A DNA stretch of 64,000 bases, taken from positions 3,857,501 to 3,921,500 of the forward strand of contig NZ_FNKU01000001.1 in assembly GCF_900100365.1 (NCBI RefSeq), read 5' to 3'. Every line of letters starts with the position of its first letter. Within the stretch, counting starts at the first letter, position 1. The position numbers and the translations under genes were made by a program. Shown piece by piece: positions 18,430-28,171 of the stretch. The notes below the pieces were generated by a model, which saw only the letters and a list, made by a program, of their open reading frames with translations, ran no database searches and had not been told where the DNA came from. This DNA is from Pseudomonas cannabina. Lineage in GTDB: Bacteria; Pseudomonadota; Gammaproteobacteria; Pseudomonadales; Pseudomonadaceae.

Positions 18430-19029
18430 TCAGTTGAAGTTAACAAATTCGACGCTGTGCGCCGGTGCTGCTCGACGAATCAAACACTCGATAGCGACGC
18501 CGGGATTGACCCCGAACCTCTCGCCCCAGTAGCTGGCCCCGAAGCGCCGACCCAGCCGCTGGCGGCCGCCGGTGTTCAGGGTCCACATGAATTGCGCGTT
18601 CCAGGTGCCGAAGTGCGCCTGACCAAAACGCGAACGCCCCATACGGGGCGCTCGGTGTTCGGTCACAGTGGCGTCGGGGTAACCCTGGCTGATGGCAATG
18701 TCGATGTAGAACGCTGCGTTCTGCCCTCCCACTGCCACCAGCCGCTGGCGCACGGACAGGCGCCGGTCGGCGAACAAGGGTTTGAGCCCCAGACACGGGT
18801 CAGGCAGGTTCATGACCCGCTCCCAATCCGGCACCAGCTCACTGACGGTGGCAGGGTCCATCTCGTTGAGCAGGTCGAACGCGCGGCCATCAATGCGCGC
18901 AAACTCATGGGACAGCCCGGTCATGACCTGCCGCACTTCCGGCACGCGCTCCGGGTCCCAGGCGGGACCGTGTGGCAGCAGCGCCTGCAATTGCTCGGCG
19001 TAGTGTTCGGCAGTTCTTATGACGACCAT
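18430..19029 (-). CDS. tail protein, Mu gp48/DUF2313 family
   Basis: 199 residues with the family start TAEHYAEQLQALLPHGPAWD. In Mu gp48 is a baseplate-to-fibre component. It overlaps gp47 by 13 nt and precedes the fibre gene, in Mu order. Confidence 0.85.
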   Translation of the reverse strand: MVVIRTAEHYAEQLQALLPHGPAWDPERVPEVRQVMTGLSHEFARIDGRAFDLLNEMDPATVSELVPDWERVMNLPDPCLGLKPLFADRRLSVRQRLVAVGGQNAAFYIDIAISQGYPDATVTEHRAPRMGRSRFGQAHFGTWNAQFMWTLNTGGRQRLGRRFGASYWGERFGVNPGVAIECLIRRAAPAHSVEFVNFN

Positions 19030-20057
19030 AAAATGCCTCCGAACGTGAGCAACTGATTGGCCGCCGCCGTGACGTTGGCGACGGGCGAAACCAGCACATG
19101 ATCGGTTTCGCCGGTGGCGCGACTGATGGCTTCGGCGATGTGCGTCAGCAGCAGGGTTTCGCCCAGTCCGCCCTCGCGGTTGTGCAGATCCAGCAACTGG
19201 GCCTCGACCGCCGCGCGCACGGCCGAGGTATCGGGCGTCAGTCTGATGGTGTAGACCACCGGCTTCTGCACCGGCGCCAGCACATACACGTCGGCAGTGA
19301 CCGGGCGCAGCGGCTCTAGATAGGCAGACATTTCAGCCAGTTGCCCGGCGTCGGGGATCGGATTGGCATCATCGTCACGCATGAAGAACACCGCGACAGT
19401 GCCCGGCCCCAGGTAACGACGCACGCACCAGGCTCGCGTCACGCCCGGCAGTTCCAGCGCCCAGGTCACGTAATCGTCCTGATTGCCGCCATGCGGAATG
19501 ACGCGATAAGAGCGCACCACGCGCGCGCGCAACGACTCGATACTTTCCTGCGCGATGCCGCCCACCAGACCGTCGCCGATCACGATGAACGTACTGTCGA
19601 TGCCTTCGATCGGCTGCACCGCCGTCATCACCAGGCCAGCATCGGCGTTACCGAGAATGCCTGCATCCACTGCTTCGACCGTGGTCGTGTTGTTGCCCGC
19701 GACCGTGGTGACGCCTTTGGTCACCTGGAAGAAGCGCCCATCACTGAATTGCAGGACGGTGTCCGCATCCAGCACGGCCCCGGCCGCAGCGGTAAAGCGC
19801 ACCGAACCGCTGGCGGCCTGTGCGACCTTGCGTGGTTGGCGCAAACGCAGAATGGCTTGCCGTTCGAGGGTGTCCTCGTCGGCGGTGTCCGGCAGAATCT
19901 GGTCGGCGATCCAGTCCTGATAGCCGTACAGCCCGTAGGCCGCACCGCTGTGCGCGCGCGACAGTACCCGGGCATCGGACTGACGCAATGCTTCGTCGGC
20001 GAGGTCGACCTGGGTTCGGTTGATCAGCGCCGGTAACGTAGGCGTTTCAAACGGCAT
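19017..20057 (-). CDS. baseplate protein J, Mu gp47 family
   Basis: 346 residues beginning PFETPTLPALINRTQVDL, typical of Baseplate_J proteins, with RVIPHGGNQDDYVTWALELPG near residue 180. It forms the wedge ring of the contractile baseplate. It overlaps gp46 by 11 nt. Confidence 0.9.
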   Translation of the reverse strand: MPFETPTLPALINRTQVDLADEALRQSDARVLSRAHSGAAYGLYGYQDWIADQILPDTADEDTLERQAILRLRQPRKVAQAASGSVRFTAAAGAVLDADTVLQFSDGRFFQVTKGVTTVAGNNTTTVEAVDAGILGNADAGLVMTAVQPIEGIDSTFIVIGDGLVGGIAQESIESLRARVVRSYRVIPHGGNQDDYVTWALELPGVTRAWCVRRYLGPGTVAVFFMRDDDANPIPDAGQLAEMSAYLEPLRPVTADVYVLAPVQKPVVYTIRLTPDTSAVRAAVEAQLLDLHNREGGLGETLLLTHIAEAISRATGETDHVLVSPVANVTAAANQLLTFGGILWSS

Positions 20058-20445
20058 AAATCACCTGCCACTGTTCTGAAGGGTTGAAGCGCACGACCTG
20101 ACCGTCGGAGACGACCAGCTCGACGCCCAGGTTCAGACGATTGCTCTGAACCTGTTCGGTAAGGATGTTGATGTTCTTGACCTGGCCATCGTCGATCAGC
20201 CAGGCGAGCGCTTCGTGCGCATAGAACTCGGCGTCACGCTGGGTCTGCGCCGTGAGCCGGACCCGACGCAGCAGCCACAACCTGGAGCCGATGCGGTCGT
20301 TGGCCTGCGTGGGATAGGTGTCGCCCCACCAGCCAAAGCGTTCGGCATCGTCGATCGGATCGTCCGTTTCGGCGCGACGCCAGGTGAACAGGCTGATGAC
20401 CACCGAGCGCAGCAAGGAAGCCTGCAGAGAGCCTTCAATGATCAT
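20047..20445 (-). CDS. baseplate wedge protein, Mu gp46 family
   Basis: 132 residues. FTWRRAETDDPIDDAERFGWWGD near the N-terminus is characteristic of phage GP46 proteins. It is equivalent in position to gpW/gp25 of other contractile tails. Overlaps gp45 by 4 nt. Confidence 0.88.
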   Translation of the reverse strand: MIIEGSLQASLLRSVVISLFTWRRAETDDPIDDAERFGWWGDTYPTQANDRIGSRLWLLRRVRLTAQTQRDAEFYAHEALAWLIDDGQVKNINILTEQVQSNRLNLGVELVVSDGQVVRFNPSEQWQVIYAV

Positions 20446-20954
20446 CCGGCACCTCCAACGGGTGGCCCGCTCTGCCCGTTACCGCCCTGCACGTTGCCGT
20501 GCAAATGGCTGATCTGGCTGATGCCACCGGCGATCTGGTCGCCCTTGGAAACGATCTTTCCGGTCTGGGTGATCTGCGGCGTATCGAAATTCACCGCTAC
20601 GGCCGCCTTGATGTTCAAGGTGCCGGTTTCAATGTCGATGACCTTGCCGCGCTTGAGGTGCACCTTGTCGCCCTCGTCGGTGTAGATCGCCACTTCGCCC
20701 GACTCCAGCCCCTTGAGGCGATAGCGTCGGTCGGCCACCACCAGCAGCAAGCCGTGAGAACGATCGCCGCCGATAAAGGCGGCAATGCCTTCGGCGCCTG
20801 CGAGTGGGTTGCTGGTAAAACCGTAGGGTTCAAAGTGTTCCATGTCGTCCTTGACCTCCCCTGCGGTCAGGCGCATTTGCAGCGCCTGCATTTTGCTGCT
20901 GGCCTTGGCGAGCACCACCGTGCCGCGCACCAGCATGCGATTGAGTAAGCTCAT
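20442..20954 (-). CDS. baseplate spike, Mu gp45/gpV family
   Basis: 170 residues. The C-terminus carries SHLHGNVQGG, an HxH motif like the one that binds iron in the membrane-piercing tip of Mu gp45 and P2 gpV. The N-terminal two thirds match the Gp45 assembly domain. It would be the trimeric needle that pierces the target outer membrane. Confidence 0.9.
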   Translation of the reverse strand: MSLLNRMLVRGTVVLAKASSKMQALQMRLTAGEVKDDMEHFEPYGFTSNPLAGAEGIAAFIGGDRSHGLLLVVADRRYRLKGLESGEVAIYTDEGDKVHLKRGKVIDIETGTLNIKAAVAVNFDTPQITQTGKIVSKGDQIAGGISQISHLHGNVQGGNGQSGPPVGGAG

Positions 20955-22060
20955 GCGGTTGTTTCCTCATCGATAGGCAGCAGCCAGGAGTAAGCGTCCT
21001 GATTGACCTGCACCTTGCTGCGCTTGTTGGGGTCACCGGGCTCGGCCTGGAAGCCCTCAGGCGGCCCGACCACCAGCGTGGTGATGGTGCCCTGATCACT
21101 CAGCGAGTAGGTCACGGCTGAAATCAGCATGTTCCTGCCCAGACCGATAACCGGATCTACCACCTGCACCATCGTGTTGTGCCGCCAGAGCGCACCGTTG
21201 GACTGCCGCCAGCCCTGCACTTTGTAGGTGGTGAGCAGCGCCTTGCCCGCCCGCTGACCGCGCTCCCAATTGGCGCGGCTCAGCGCGAGCCTGGGTGTGA
21301 TCGGCGCATCCTCATGGATGATCAGCACGCGAAGGCGCTCTTTGTTCCTGTCATCGGTAACGACCGCTGAAACCTCCGCCGCTTCCTTGCCGAACGTCTT
21401 GTCATTACCGGTCTGCTGACCAATGACCCGGTATTCGGAAAAAAGCCCGGAAAAATCTCTTGTGATGCTGGCGCTCAACACGTTCTTGCCGAGTTCCAGC
21501 GCGTCTGCGCTCTGCCCTAGACTCCCCGGCCTTGCCAGCACCACGTTGCCGAACTCGTCATCGGTGGAAAAAATCCGGAACAGGGTCAGCAGCCGATCGA
21601 TGGACTTGAACACGCTTTCAGCAGGCTCAATGGTGTGATCGGCCATCTTCGAGGTTTCCGGGATTTCGCTGATCACCGACAACGCATAGGGGGCAGCCAG
21701 CGCCTGAAAGATCTTCAGCACCCCGACCTCTTTCCACTGGCTCGGTTTGTTGATGGCCGCGCAGTCGATAAGGTCGGCGGTTTTCGAGCGACCGGAAATC
21801 TTCAGCGTGACCTGCTTGCCGTCATAGCTGATCGGCGCAGCGAACACCCAGCCGGTCAGAATCAATTCGCCGCCGATACGCACTTCGCAGGCGGCGCCAG
21901 GCATGATCGGATGCGCGACTTCAGTGCCCGGCCACTGCCAGGTAATGCTCACGTCAAAGCTGCGTGCCTGACGCTCGATCCCGGCAGAGATTTCCACCGA
22001 CTTCCAACCGGCATAGTCGTGATCGCCAACCGTCAGGGTGACAACATTAGGGTCGATCAT
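20951..22060 (-). CDS. baseplate hub protein, Mu gp44 (P)/gpD family
   Basis: 369 residues. The start VVTLTVGDHDYAGWKSVEIS and central SRSKTADLIDCA motif are typical of Mu P-like hub proteins. It forms the central hub holding the spike. Overlaps gp45 by 4 nt. Confidence 0.9.
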   Translation of the reverse strand: MIDPNVVTLTVGDHDYAGWKSVEISAGIERQARSFDVSITWQWPGTEVAHPIMPGAACEVRIGGELILTGWVFAAPISYDGKQVTLKISGRSKTADLIDCAAINKPSQWKEVGVLKIFQALAAPYALSVISEIPETSKMADHTIEPAESVFKSIDRLLTLFRIFSTDDEFGNVVLARPGSLGQSADALELGKNVLSASITRDFSGLFSEYRVIGQQTGNDKTFGKEAAEVSAVVTDDRNKERLRVLIIHEDAPITPRLALSRANWERGQRAGKALLTTYKVQGWRQSNGALWRHNTMVQVVDPVIGLGRNMLISAVTYSLSDQGTITTLVVGPPEGFQAEPGDPNKRSKVQVNQDAYSWLLPIDEETTA

Positions 22061-22063
22061 GGG

Positions 22064-23494
22064 TCACTCCTGAGCGATTTTCCGCGTGCCGGACGGCACG
22101 AAACCCGGGTGTGCAAGGCGGTTGCGCTGGACGATTTCCTGCCCCCGGCTGGCGTCACCGAACCGCCGATAAGCCAGCACCAGCGCAGGCAGCGGTTCGG
22201 ACACTTTCATGTCCACCAGACGCACGCCAGACGCCGCCACCGCGTTGAGGTGCCGGATCAGGGCCTGGCGCAAAGTGTTCAGCGCCAAGTAATGTTCGGG
22301 GTCGGCTTTCAACGACGCTTCCCAGATGGCCGAGCTCAATGTGTCCCGCAGCTCGATCACATCATCGGCAACCGGCACATCCACACGTTGCAGCGCTTGC
22401 GTCACCTGCTGATCCAGCGACGGCACCACCGTCAGCGGCGTGACCTTCGCCGCCACCGGCATGCTCGCGACGATCCTCGCCACTTTGACCAACAGTGCAT
22501 CCTGAACCAGATTGGCAGTGGCCTGAGCCGTCACGCCGGTGTCCAGCCCGCTGCCCTGGTTGACCAGATTGATACTGGACACTGCCTCCGCCTGTTGGGT
22601 GGCCTCGGAAATAACCGACCGGTAAGGAACCGTTTCAACAGAGGACGTCCCGCCGTTAATGGCCGTCCGGGATGCCTGACGGGTGGACGTGCTGCCCGAT
22701 CCGGACGCCGAGCCGCTGGAAGAACCGCTGCCATTGCTGCCACTCGCGGAGCCACCTGAACCAGAGGCGCTACCACCACCGGTACTGCCGCCGATATTGC
22801 TGCTGCCATCAGCCCTTCCAGATCGACGAGTGTCGCCATCGAAGCTGGCGAAGAACGTGGAAAACAACGTGCTCACCGTCAGCGGCGCATTGACCAGCGA
22901 ATGCACCAGCGCAGTGACATCCGAATAGATCGCCATGAACGGTGCAAACTGCCGCTGAATAGTGGCAAACACCCCGGACAGCGCGCTGCGCAGCGCCTGA
23001 ATGTTGATACGCACGGCATCCACGACGGCCATCACCGAGCGATAGCGCCGAAGCGCCGAGTCCAGCAGGCTCTCGGACGCGCCCAGCAGTTGCCGCCGGG
23101 TGTTGAGCGTCGACACAGGAAACTTGAGCGGGTTGGCCGGATAAAACACCAGGTCCAGCCGGACCATCCCGCCTTCAGTCAGGGTGTGCGTCACACTGCA
23201 CTGCCCGACCTGTACCTGCATGCGCCCCAGCCACGGATGCACCAGCTCACCCGCCCCGTCTTTCTCCAACGCCTGAAGCAAGTTGTCCCGTTGTTCGAAA
23301 CAGTCGCGACCGACAATAAAAGCTGTCAGTGTGTGAACCTGCGCCTGCTTGCCCAGCGACTCGAAGTAGGGCTCGTCGCGTTGTGGATATTCATGCAACT
23401 GCCCCTTGCGACCTACCGGGACGACGGCTTTCTCAATGAAAAAACCGACGCCACGGAAAGACGCTGGCAGCAGGCTGTCACGCCATGTACTCAT
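22064..23494 (-). CDS. Mu gp43 (N)-like DNA circularisation/tail protein
   Basis: 476 residues starting TWRDSLLPASFRGVGFFIE, the DNA_circ_N family signature. Residues about 220-270 form a low-complexity Ser/Gly tract (GGSASGSGGSASGSNGSGSS) that is probably a flexible linker. Despite the family name, in Mu this protein is a tail/baseplate component. It overlaps the tape measure gene by 4 nt. Confidence 0.85.
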   Translation of the reverse strand: MSTWRDSLLPASFRGVGFFIEKAVVPVGRKGQLHEYPQRDEPYFESLGKQAQVHTLTAFIVGRDCFEQRDNLLQALEKDGAGELVHPWLGRMQVQVGQCSVTHTLTEGGMVRLDLVFYPANPLKFPVSTLNTRRQLLGASESLLDSALRRYRSVMAVVDAVRINIQALRSALSGVFATIQRQFAPFMAIYSDVTALVHSLVNAPLTVSTLFSTFFASFDGDTRRSGRADGSSNIGGSTGGGSASGSGGSASGSNGSGSSSGSASGSGSTSTRQASRTAINGGTSSVETVPYRSVISEATQQAEAVSSINLVNQGSGLDTGVTAQATANLVQDALLVKVARIVASMPVAAKVTPLTVVPSLDQQVTQALQRVDVPVADDVIELRDTLSSAIWEASLKADPEHYLALNTLRQALIRHLNAVAASGVRLVDMKVSEPLPALVLAYRRFGDASRGQEIVQRNRLAHPGFVPSGTRKIAQE

Positions 23495-25635
23495 GATCCG
23501 GCTCCTGCGCCGAGGGTTCGATAACCGACGTTTGGCGAAATCGTCAAACCCGGCTGGTTGCTTTGTACTTGTCCCGGACGCATGCCCGGCGGTGCGTTTT
23601 CAAAGCGAATATTGAGTTCGCCTTCAAGCCGCGAGCCGGTCCCCGCAGCCCCCTGTTGCAACAACAGGCTGCCGGGGGCTGGCACGTTCGGCGCGCCCAG
23701 CAACTGGCTGGTCGGCGGTACACCGGTTGCCTGATTGAGCTGCAACTGATTCAAGCGACTGGCCTCGACCGCATTTGCAGCCAGAAACGCCCCGGTCCCG
23801 CCGCCTGGCCCTGCGTTGCGTACCCGTTGCTCTTCAGCGAAATGATTGACCTTTTCCGTCGTACGTTGCAGCACGGACTTATCCTCGCCGCTGCCGAACC
23901 AGCTCATGATCGGGTCGATGAACGGTTTGATGTCCGCCCACAAATCCGCGAACCAGGCTTTGATCGGCTGCCATTTCTCGATAACCATACCCAGCGGCGA
24001 AAAACTGAACATCGTTGCCAGCACGTCGGTAAACGGCTGAGCAGTGGTCTTGATGCTTTCCCACAACCCGGCGAAGTACTCGGAGATTGGTTGCCAATTG
24101 GCCACGACCATGCCCAGCGGCGTCCAGGCGAACAGCGTCTGCAAGAAGTCGAAAAACGGCGTCGCCAGCGCTTTGATCACATCCCACAGCGCCGCAAAAA
24201 ACTCGGACAACGGCTGCCAGTTGGCCACGATCATGCCGATCGGCGTCCAGGCAAATACCGCCTTGAGTACGTCCCACAGCGCCATGGCCGGCCCGCGAAT
24301 CGCCTCCCACACGGCCTCAAAATAAGGCGCGACGGTCGACCAGTTGGCGATCAGAAAACCAGCCGCCAGCGCCAGGCCGCGCACAATCAGGCCCAGCGGT
24401 GACAGGCCCATCACCGCGCTAAGTACGCTCATAGCGGTCGTCGCGCTCATCACCGCAACTTGCAAGACGCCGAACGCAATCGCAGCGGCCACCACACCCT
24501 TGATCACGCCAGGGTGTTCGGCGGCCAGTGCAGCGACCTGAGAAATCATCGGCCCTATCACGGCCATTGCTTCGTTCATCGCAGGCAGAAACATGCTGCC
24601 GATATTGATGCCCAGACGATCGACACGGTTGGTCATCTCTTTGATGGCCGTGGCCGTGGTCTGCGAGTTGTCGGCGAACTCCTTCTCGATAGTGCCGCTG
24701 TTCTGCACGCCCTCGCCGACCTTGGCCAGGTTGGACCTGAGCACATCGAGGTTGGCCAGCAATGGCGTAATCGCACCCAGCGATTCGGCGCCGAACAGTT
24801 GCGTGATGACATCCGACTGTTTGTCGGGGTCAACACTTGAGACCGCCGTCAGGACCTTTTCAATGGTCCCGGACGGGTCGCTCTGCATGCCCTGGGTCAG
24901 TTGATTGACGTCGAGTTGCAGCGCCTCGAACGCCCCGGCTTTCGCCGCGCCGCCTTCGGTCAACGACTGCATGAATCGCTTCATGCCGCTGGCCGCTACA
25001 TCGGCCGGCACGTCGACGCTGGCCAGGGTGGCGCCCATCGCCGCCAGTTGCCCGGATGCCAGCCCCGCAACCGGCCCGAGCGGGCCCATTGCGGTGACCA
25101 TGGTGGCGATTTTCTTTTCCAGATTGTTGCCGCCGAGCACGTTGATCTTCTCGGACAGCGCCGCGACTTGCGGTTGGGTCATCTGGAACGAAGATCGCCA
25201 CGAGGCCATCATGTCGCCCGACTCGGCCGCCGTCTGATCGAAAGCGATGCCCATTTTCACGGCATCGCTGGCAAACCCGGTCAGTTCTTCACGCGGAACA
25301 TTGGCCTTGGCACCGGCGGCGACAATCGCCGCGATGCCGTTGGCGCTTTCCGGCAGCCGTTCACTGAGGTCCAGAATATCGGAGCCCATCTGCTGGAACT
25401 GCTGCGGTGTCTCAAAGGTAACTGACCGTTTCACGCCGGCCATGCTGGTCTCGAAACCGATCGCTGCCTTTACCCCGGCAATCAAAGGCCCCGCCTAAGC
25501 GTTGTCCGTGACTGCCTTGCCAACCTCTATGGTCCCAAGACTGGTCTCGAGGCCTTTGACGTTGTTGCGGATAGTTGCCAGCGTTGGAGACAGCTGGTCG
25601 ACGCCGGTAATCAGCGTTCTGATAGTGTCTGCCAT
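23491..25635 (-). CDS. tail tape measure protein (Mu gp42-like) with in-frame amber at codon 47
   Basis: The ATG at 25635 overlaps the upstream chaperone stop in TGATG, as expected for this gene. It reads MADTIRTLITGVDQ to codon 46, then TAG at 25497-25495, then continues in the same frame for 667 residues. The long part has the TP901-type tape measure region, hydrophobic segments and about three 44-residue tandem repeats (F[AS][WF][TS]P[IL]GM[IV][VI]..WQP). A TTG at 25485 might restart translation. The amber may be a true inactivating mutation, a suppressed codon or a sequence error. Loss of the tape measure would abolish tailocin assembly. Confidence 0.8.
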
Positions 25636-26062
25636 CACTCCCCCTGCAGGATCTGGTTGATGCGTTGCGCCTGCAAGATCGACTCGGTGATGACGTCCAG
25701 CTCCCTGGACATCATCAGTTCGGGATCGGTCTTCCAGAAGTACGCGAGGTCGTAAACGACGGCGATCAGGCCTTCAAGGTTGCTGATGCCGCTGCCATGA
25801 AAAAACTCGCAACCTTCCAGCTCAACGTGTTGATGTCGCACAGGTCCATCTGATTGACCGACGAGGGCGGAATCCCGGCGCAAACGGCGATGTATTTCGC
25901 CGCCACGTCCAGGTCCAGCGACACGTCTTCGTTCTTGTCGATCTTGTACGGCAGGGCCTTGATGGCTCGCGCTTCCTGCGCCGTAGGACGTCGGAACGTC
26001 ACCTGCGAAAGGGTTTCCCCGTGTGCTTCGATCGGGCTGGCCAAGTCGATGACTTCACTCAT
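25635..26062 (-). CDS. tail assembly chaperone frameshift product (gp41/E' type)
   Basis: A -1 shift on the slippery heptamer T TTT TTC (25805 down to 25799) joins codons 1-88 of the upstream frame to a 54-codon extension (HGSGISNLEGLIAVVYDLAY onward) ending at 25635, giving 142 residues. Most long-tailed phages make the tape-measure chaperone in this way. The extension frame has no credible start of its own, and its stop overlaps the tape measure ATG. Confidence 0.8.
25766..26062 (-). CDS. tail assembly chaperone, unshifted product (Mu gp41/P2 E type)
   Basis: 98 residues, starting MSEVIDLASPIEAHGETLSQV, with FRRPTAQEARAIKALP typical of the phage tail protein E family. The frame ends TLKA 10 codons beyond the slippery site. 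Together with the shifted product it coats the tape measure before tube polymerisation. Overlaps the tube gene by 4 nt. Confidence 0.88.
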   Translation of the reverse strand: MSEVIDLASPIEAHGETLSQVTFRRPTAQEARAIKALPYKIDKNEDVSLDLDVAAKYIAVCAGIPPSSVNQMDLCDINTLSWKVASFFMAAASATLKA

Positions 26063-26406
26063 TGCCAGCTCCCCTGATTGCCGTCGAATTTCAGTTCGAT
26101 GGTGCCGTCGTCGGCCTTGCTGCTGGGCTCGTCGACTAGGTAGGCGCCGGACAGGACGTAGGTTTTGCCGTTCTTGAATTCACAGGTGATGGTCATGTCC
26201 ACACCCGTGGTGAGCAGCTTGAGCGGCAGATCCGCGGTATGCACCGCCGTGAATTTCAACCAGGCAGTCTTCTCGGTTTCCTTGTAATAACCGGGCACGA
26301 CTGTCTCGCGTTTTACATTCATCAAAGGGGCTTCGCCGCCGCCGCTGATGGTCAATTGGGTGCCGTCCACTTTGATGTAGCAGGTACCCGCAACTTTCTG
26401 ACCCAT
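26059..26406 (-). CDS. tail tube protein (Mu gp40/M family)
   Basis: 115 residues starting GQKVAGTCYIKVDGTQL, a Phage_tube_2 family signature. It polymerises as the inner tube. It lies 61 nt after the sheath gene; a GC hairpin (CCCGCC/GGCGGG, 26431-26446 approx.) lies between. Confidence 0.88.
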   Translation of the reverse strand: MGQKVAGTCYIKVDGTQLTISGGGEAPLMNVKRETVVPGYYKETEKTAWLKFTAVHTADLPLKLLTTGVDMTITCEFKNGKTYVLSGAYLVDEPSSKADDGTIELKFDGNQGSWQ

Positions 26407-26467
26407 GTTGTTTATCTCCAGAATGAAAAAACCCGCAAGAGGCGGGCTTGAAAAGGGTGGGTGAGGC

Positions 26468-27964
26468 TTATGCCGCTTCGTCGTACTGCAAGCGGAACTG
26501 GTTGAGCAGCGCGAACACGCGCAGGCCGTTGATGTAATCAGGCGGGAACATCACGTTCACGCGGCTTGGATCGTTGCCGTCACGCTCGACGATCAGGTGC
26601 TGGGCGAACACTTCGGCGTTCTCCACATGGCCTTCTTCTTCAAGACGGGCGTACTGCGCAATCAGCTCGCCACGAATGGTGCTCGGCGTGATGATCGGCT
26701 GACCGGCACCGAAACGCGTGCCATCGCTGGCCAGCTTGTGGCGACCGTACTTGCTGGTGATGATGCCTTGCAGACGACGAATGATGAATGCCGACTGGTG
26801 CATGGTTTCGCTGTCCAGGTACGAGTTGTCAGCCTGGCCGTAAGCGTTCTTCTGATAGGTGGTGATCGAGCGCTGAATACGCACGTAGCCGCCTTCGTAG
26901 TACGCCGTCGCGATGCCATAACGCAGCAGCGATTCACGCTCGGTCAGGGTGAAACGCTGACTGGCGGGCGCCGGGTCCAGGCCGGGCATGGTGCCGCTCT
27001 GGGTCGGACGGCTGGCGTCGGCAGAAATGAACACTGCAGTGCGCGCAGCCAGAGCAGCGGCTTGCAGCCAGACCGGTTGCGGAACGCCGGTTTCCACACC
27101 TTGAATGGTGATGTGCTGATCGTTGCGCAGTTGGCCTGCAGCCACCAGCGTGCCGACCGTGCCGCGCTTGGCGCTGTACACATGACCATACAGTTGACGG
27201 GCCCAGCTCCAGCGACCGGTGCTGTCGTCCATCGCCGCTTTCCAGGCATCCAGGGTGCTGGTGTCGGTCCACGGCATGCACAGAAACTCGAACGGTTCGT
27301 CGCCCAGCGCAGCCAGTGCCTTGAGCTGATCAGGTGTACCCACGCCACCGGTCATTGCCATCACGGCGGCAGTCAGGCCAGCAGGAATGACTTCGCCGCT
27401 GGTTTTGCCCAGACGGTTGAATTCCAGCTGAATGTCGTTGCCACTGGCCCCGCTCCATTTGCAGGCAAGGGTCAGCACACCGGCCTCGACAGCTGCGGTG
27501 ATCGGCAGGTCAGGCGTGGCATTGATCTTCACCGACAGCGCGCTTGCAGCTTGCGCAGCGGTCGCACCATTGACGACGGTTGCCTGAACGCGCACACCGC
27601 CGACATACAGGTTCAGCAGACCCGCTTCGGTCGCAGCGCCTGTCAGGGTGACGGTTGCAGCGGCCTTGACGCCTTCGGTGTTGAGCAGTGGCAGGCACCA
27701 GACTTCACCGGTCGGATCAGTCTTGCGCCAGATCTCGTACATCGAGGCCAGCATCGAGCCCTGTCCGCCGATGTTCTTTGCCAGCGCCACGCTGGGCACC
27801 AGCACCAGAGAGCCAAGCTCAGGGCCGGACACGTCGTCGTTGACCTGAGCAACGATCAGGCGACGCATGCTCGCCGACGCGCTGTTGGCAGCCGAGTTGT
27901 CCATCTCCGCATAAAACAGCGGCACGCGGACGTCGGATGGAATGTTGTTAAAACTGATAGCCAT
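26468..27964 (-). CDS. contractile tail sheath protein (Mu gp39/L family)
   Basis: 498 residues beginning AISFNNIPSDVRVPLFYAEMDNS, characteristic of Mu L sheath proteins. The C-terminal conserved domain includes LNQFRLQYDEAA. It is the contractile sheath of an R-type particle. The N-terminal half includes an expanded insertion domain with Ala/Thr-rich segments, expected to be surface exposed. Confidence 0.92.
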   Translation of the reverse strand: MAISFNNIPSDVRVPLFYAEMDNSAANSASASMRRLIVAQVNDDVSGPELGSLVLVPSVALAKNIGGQGSMLASMYEIWRKTDPTGEVWCLPLLNTEGVKAAATVTLTGAATEAGLLNLYVGGVRVQATVVNGATAAQAASALSVKINATPDLPITAAVEAGVLTLACKWSGASGNDIQLEFNRLGKTSGEVIPAGLTAAVMAMTGGVGTPDQLKALAALGDEPFEFLCMPWTDTSTLDAWKAAMDDSTGRWSWARQLYGHVYSAKRGTVGTLVAAGQLRNDQHITIQGVETGVPQPVWLQAAALAARTAVFISADASRPTQSGTMPGLDPAPASQRFTLTERESLLRYGIATAYYEGGYVRIQRSITTYQKNAYGQADNSYLDSETMHQSAFIIRRLQGIITSKYGRHKLASDGTRFGAGQPIITPSTIRGELIAQYARLEEEGHVENAEVFAQHLIVERDGNDPSRVNVMFPPDYINGLRVFALLNQFRLQYDEAA

Positions 27965-27982
27965 TAGTGGGCTTCCTCTTGG

Positions 27983-28171
27983 TTAGGCTGTGAAGGCCTG
28001 ATAGGTGGTGGGGGTTTGCTCGGTCTGAAGGGTGACGTCGCCGTCGTTGTGACGACGCTGCCACCAGGCATTGAAGGTGACCTGCCGACCTTCGACGGGC
28101 AGCAAATCGCCCGCCTCCGGATCCGGCACAGTGCGGCCCTCGGCCGGTACTACGGTGATGCGTTGGGTCAT
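27983..28171 (-). CDS. DUF2635 protein (Mu gp38)
   Basis: 62 residues, with VPAEGRTVPDPEAGDLLPVEG near the start, the DUF2635 pattern. Its role is unknown, but it always lies before the sheath gene in Mu-like tails. Overlaps gp37 by 4 nt. Confidence 0.85.
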   Translation of the reverse strand: MTQRITVVPAEGRTVPDPEAGDLLPVEGRQVTFNAWWQRRHNDGDVTLQTEQTPTTYQAFTA

